In this document: in pieces, positions 62,947 to 64,000 of the stretch
Layout: every line of letters starts with the position of its first letter
Position numbering within the stretch: position 1 is the stretch's first letter
NCBI GenBank assembly: GCA_017617395.1
Contig: JAFZWG010000074.1
Span: 30,988-94,987 of the forward strand
Direction of reading: 5' to 3'
Source: Lachnospiraceae bacterium
GTDB lineage: Bacteria; Bacillota; Clostridia; Lachnospirales; Lachnospiraceae
DNA length: 64,000 bases
The notes under the pieces: model-generated
Seen by the model: only the letters and a program-made list of their open reading frames with translations
The model's database searches: none
What the model was told of the DNA's origin: nothing
Position numbers and translations under genes: made by a program

Positions 62947-63930
62947 ATGAGTTTGTCCGTCATTTTACAACAAATGGGTGTCATCTGCATTCTGGTCGCC
63001 ATCGGCATCGGCCTTGAGAAAAAGGGCGTTGTCGACCGCCTGACCTCAAAGCAGCTCTCCGCCATCGTCGTGGACGTCTGCAACCCCGCGCTGATCCTCG
63101 CCTCGATTCTCGGCGGCGACATCACCGCGACGCACAAGGACCTCCTGATTGCGGCCGCCCTGGGCGTCGGTCTTTACGCCGTCCTTGTCACGCTCGGCTT
63201 CGTGATGCCTCACATCCTTCGCGTCGCGCCGGACAAGCGCCGGTTTTATAATCTGATGACCGTGTACACGAACACGGGCTTTCTCGGAATTCCCGTGGCG
63301 CGGGCCGTTCTGCCCGCCAACTCGATCATCTATGTGATCGTCGTCAACGTTTTCTACAGCCTTTTGTTTTACACACACGGCCTCGCCATCCTGGGCCCCG
63401 GCCCCGCTGCGAAGCAGTCGGAAAATGAATCTGCGGACTCCCCCTCCCCTGCTCCCGCCAAAAAGCGCAGCGTCCTTCGAAATGTCATCAACCCCGGCAC
63501 CGTCATGGCGCTCTTCGCTCTCGCGGTGTTCTGGTTTGACCTCTCGCTGCCGCCGATTCTCTCGAATACGGTGCAGTACGTGGGCAATGCCACCGTCTTC
63601 CTCTCGATGGCACTTTTGGGGGTCAACATTGCCCGCTCGAACATCGTAAAGCACATCGGCGATGCCCGCATCTGGGCTTACATCGTACTCCGCATGGTGA
63701 TGCTGCCGGTGGGAATTGCATTGGCTTTACATGCATTTTCCTTCGACCCCGCAGCGACGCTCGGCGTGTGCCTCATGGCGGCCGTTCCGATCGGCAACCT
63801 GCCTATGATCCAGGCCGAGAAGATCGGCGAGGACACTTCGATCCTCTCCTCCGCGATCGCCGTCACCACCGCCGTCTCGATGATCACGATCACCGCGATC
63901 GTGGCCGTCCTCTCTGCGTGGCTGATGTGA
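62947..63930 (+). CDS. AEC-family (auxin efflux carrier) permease
   Basis: This 327-residue membrane protein has about ten helices in two halves and belongs to the auxin-efflux-carrier/malonate-permease family (VVDVCNPALILASI, YTNTGFLGIPVARAVLP, NVINPGTVMALFAL, AVPIGNLPMIQAE). Bacterial members move organic acids or unknown substrates; the substrate here is not evident. The loop near 155-175 is Ser/Pro-rich. GGGAG lies eight bases before the ATG, and that spacer is itself a copy of the CATTTTCC octamer. Confidence 0.88.
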   Translation: MSLSVILQQMGVICILVAIGIGLEKKGVVDRLTSKQLSAIVVDVCNPALILASILGGDITATHKDLLIAAALGVGLYAVLVTLGFVMPHILRVAPDKRRFYNLMTVYTNTGFLGIPVARAVLPANSIIYVIVVNVFYSLLFYTHGLAILGPGPAAKQSENESADSPSPAPAKKRSVLRNVINPGTVMALFALAVFWFDLSLPPILSNTVQYVGNATVFLSMALLGVNIARSNIVKHIGDARIWAYIVLRMVMLPVGIALALHAFSFDPAATLGVCLMAAVPIGNLPMIQAEKIGEDTSILSSAIAVTTAVSMITITAIVAVLSAWLM

Positions 63931-63948
63931 TTAGTGGAAATTTCTTTG

Positions 63949-64000
63949 GTGACAGTTGGGGACGGTTCTCAGTTGTCACATAAACGGCACGTGACAACTG
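63949..64000. repeat. REP-like palindromic element at the window edge
   Basis: Bases 63949-63979 (31 bp) run from GTGACAG to TTGTCAC and carry GGGGACGGTTCT, shared with the element at 49434-49460. Bases 63970-63979 (CAGTTGTCAC) also pair perfectly with 63991-64000 (GTGACAACTG), 11 bases apart. The pair may continue beyond the edge. Confidence 0.6.

Noticed and set aside
1-64000. tRNA, rRNA, riboswitch, T-box, CRISPR or diversity-generating retroelement
   Set aside because: I looked for cloverleaf ends, repeat-spacer arrays, T-box-like leaders and reverse transcriptase motifs and saw none. Gaps between genes are too short for most of these.

Overview
The window looks like a chromosomal stretch of a GC-rich anaerobic Firmicute, most likely a clostridium of the Lachnospiraceae type. 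The clues are the Gram-positive gene orders (mraZ-rsmH-ftsL-ftsI; fmt-rsmB-rlmN-prpC-prkC-rsgA-rpe; nusB-xseA-xseB-ispA-dxs-tlyA-nadK-argR-recN), a PASTA-type Ser/Thr kinase, an Asp23-family protein, a DNPR-type (meso-diaminopimelate) MurE, strong AGGAGG ribosome sites, and anaerobe enzymes such as a flavodiiron protein and an Mbh/Mrp antiporter module. Nearly everything is on the minus strand; only three genes are on the plus strand. No tRNA, rRNA, CRISPR array, phage or transposase gene is seen, and no gap between genes exceeds 300 bases.

Layout, left to right: (1) 1-3480, an ion-translocating membrane module in the order of archaeal/clostridial Mbh operons (MnhE, MnhF, MnhG, MbhD, fused MbhE-MnhB, MnhC, MnhD), running off the left edge. 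(2) 3661-4245, a small exported protein with a sortase-like C-terminus. (3) 4419-13683, the division and wall cluster ftsZ, ftsQ, ftsW, murD, ftsI, ftsL, rsmH, mraZ, without mraY, murG or murC. (4) 13942-18456, feoB (FeoA fused), lgt, ychF. (5) 18587-32157, a long run of translation, wall and signalling genes: rpe, rsgA, prkC, prpC, rlmN, rsmB, fmt, def, priA, murF, murE. (6) 32235-45068, glgA, a C-type-lectin lipoprotein, recN, yebC, argR, nadK, tlyA, dxs, ispA, xseB, xseA, nusB, asp23. (7) 45280-55089, an accessory and metabolic part: Ca/Na exchanger, acidic repeat protein, GH5 hydrolase, HAD phosphatase, Fe-S aldo/keto reductase, flavodiiron-Hrb fusion, thioredoxin, and a plus-strand GH120-type beta-xylosidase. 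(8) 55178-63930, membrane-anchored proteins of unknown role, an MscS channel, a DegV protein, cardiolipin synthase and an AEC permease.

The core genes join wall precursor synthesis (murD/E/F), septation (ftsZ/Q/W/I/L), isoprenoid supply for the lipid carrier (dxs, ispA) and PASTA-kinase signalling. The two intracellular glycoside hydrolases suggest use of plant xylan oligomers.

The strongest unexplained signals are: an octamer, GGAAAATG, found 31 times and evenly on both strands where about one copy is expected; a 10-bp-phased box array upstream of mraZ; a 62-nt palindrome behind feoB whose apex reads as two tandem LexA-like boxes; and two copies of a GTGACAA...TGTCAC palindromic element, one of them in frame inside a gene.
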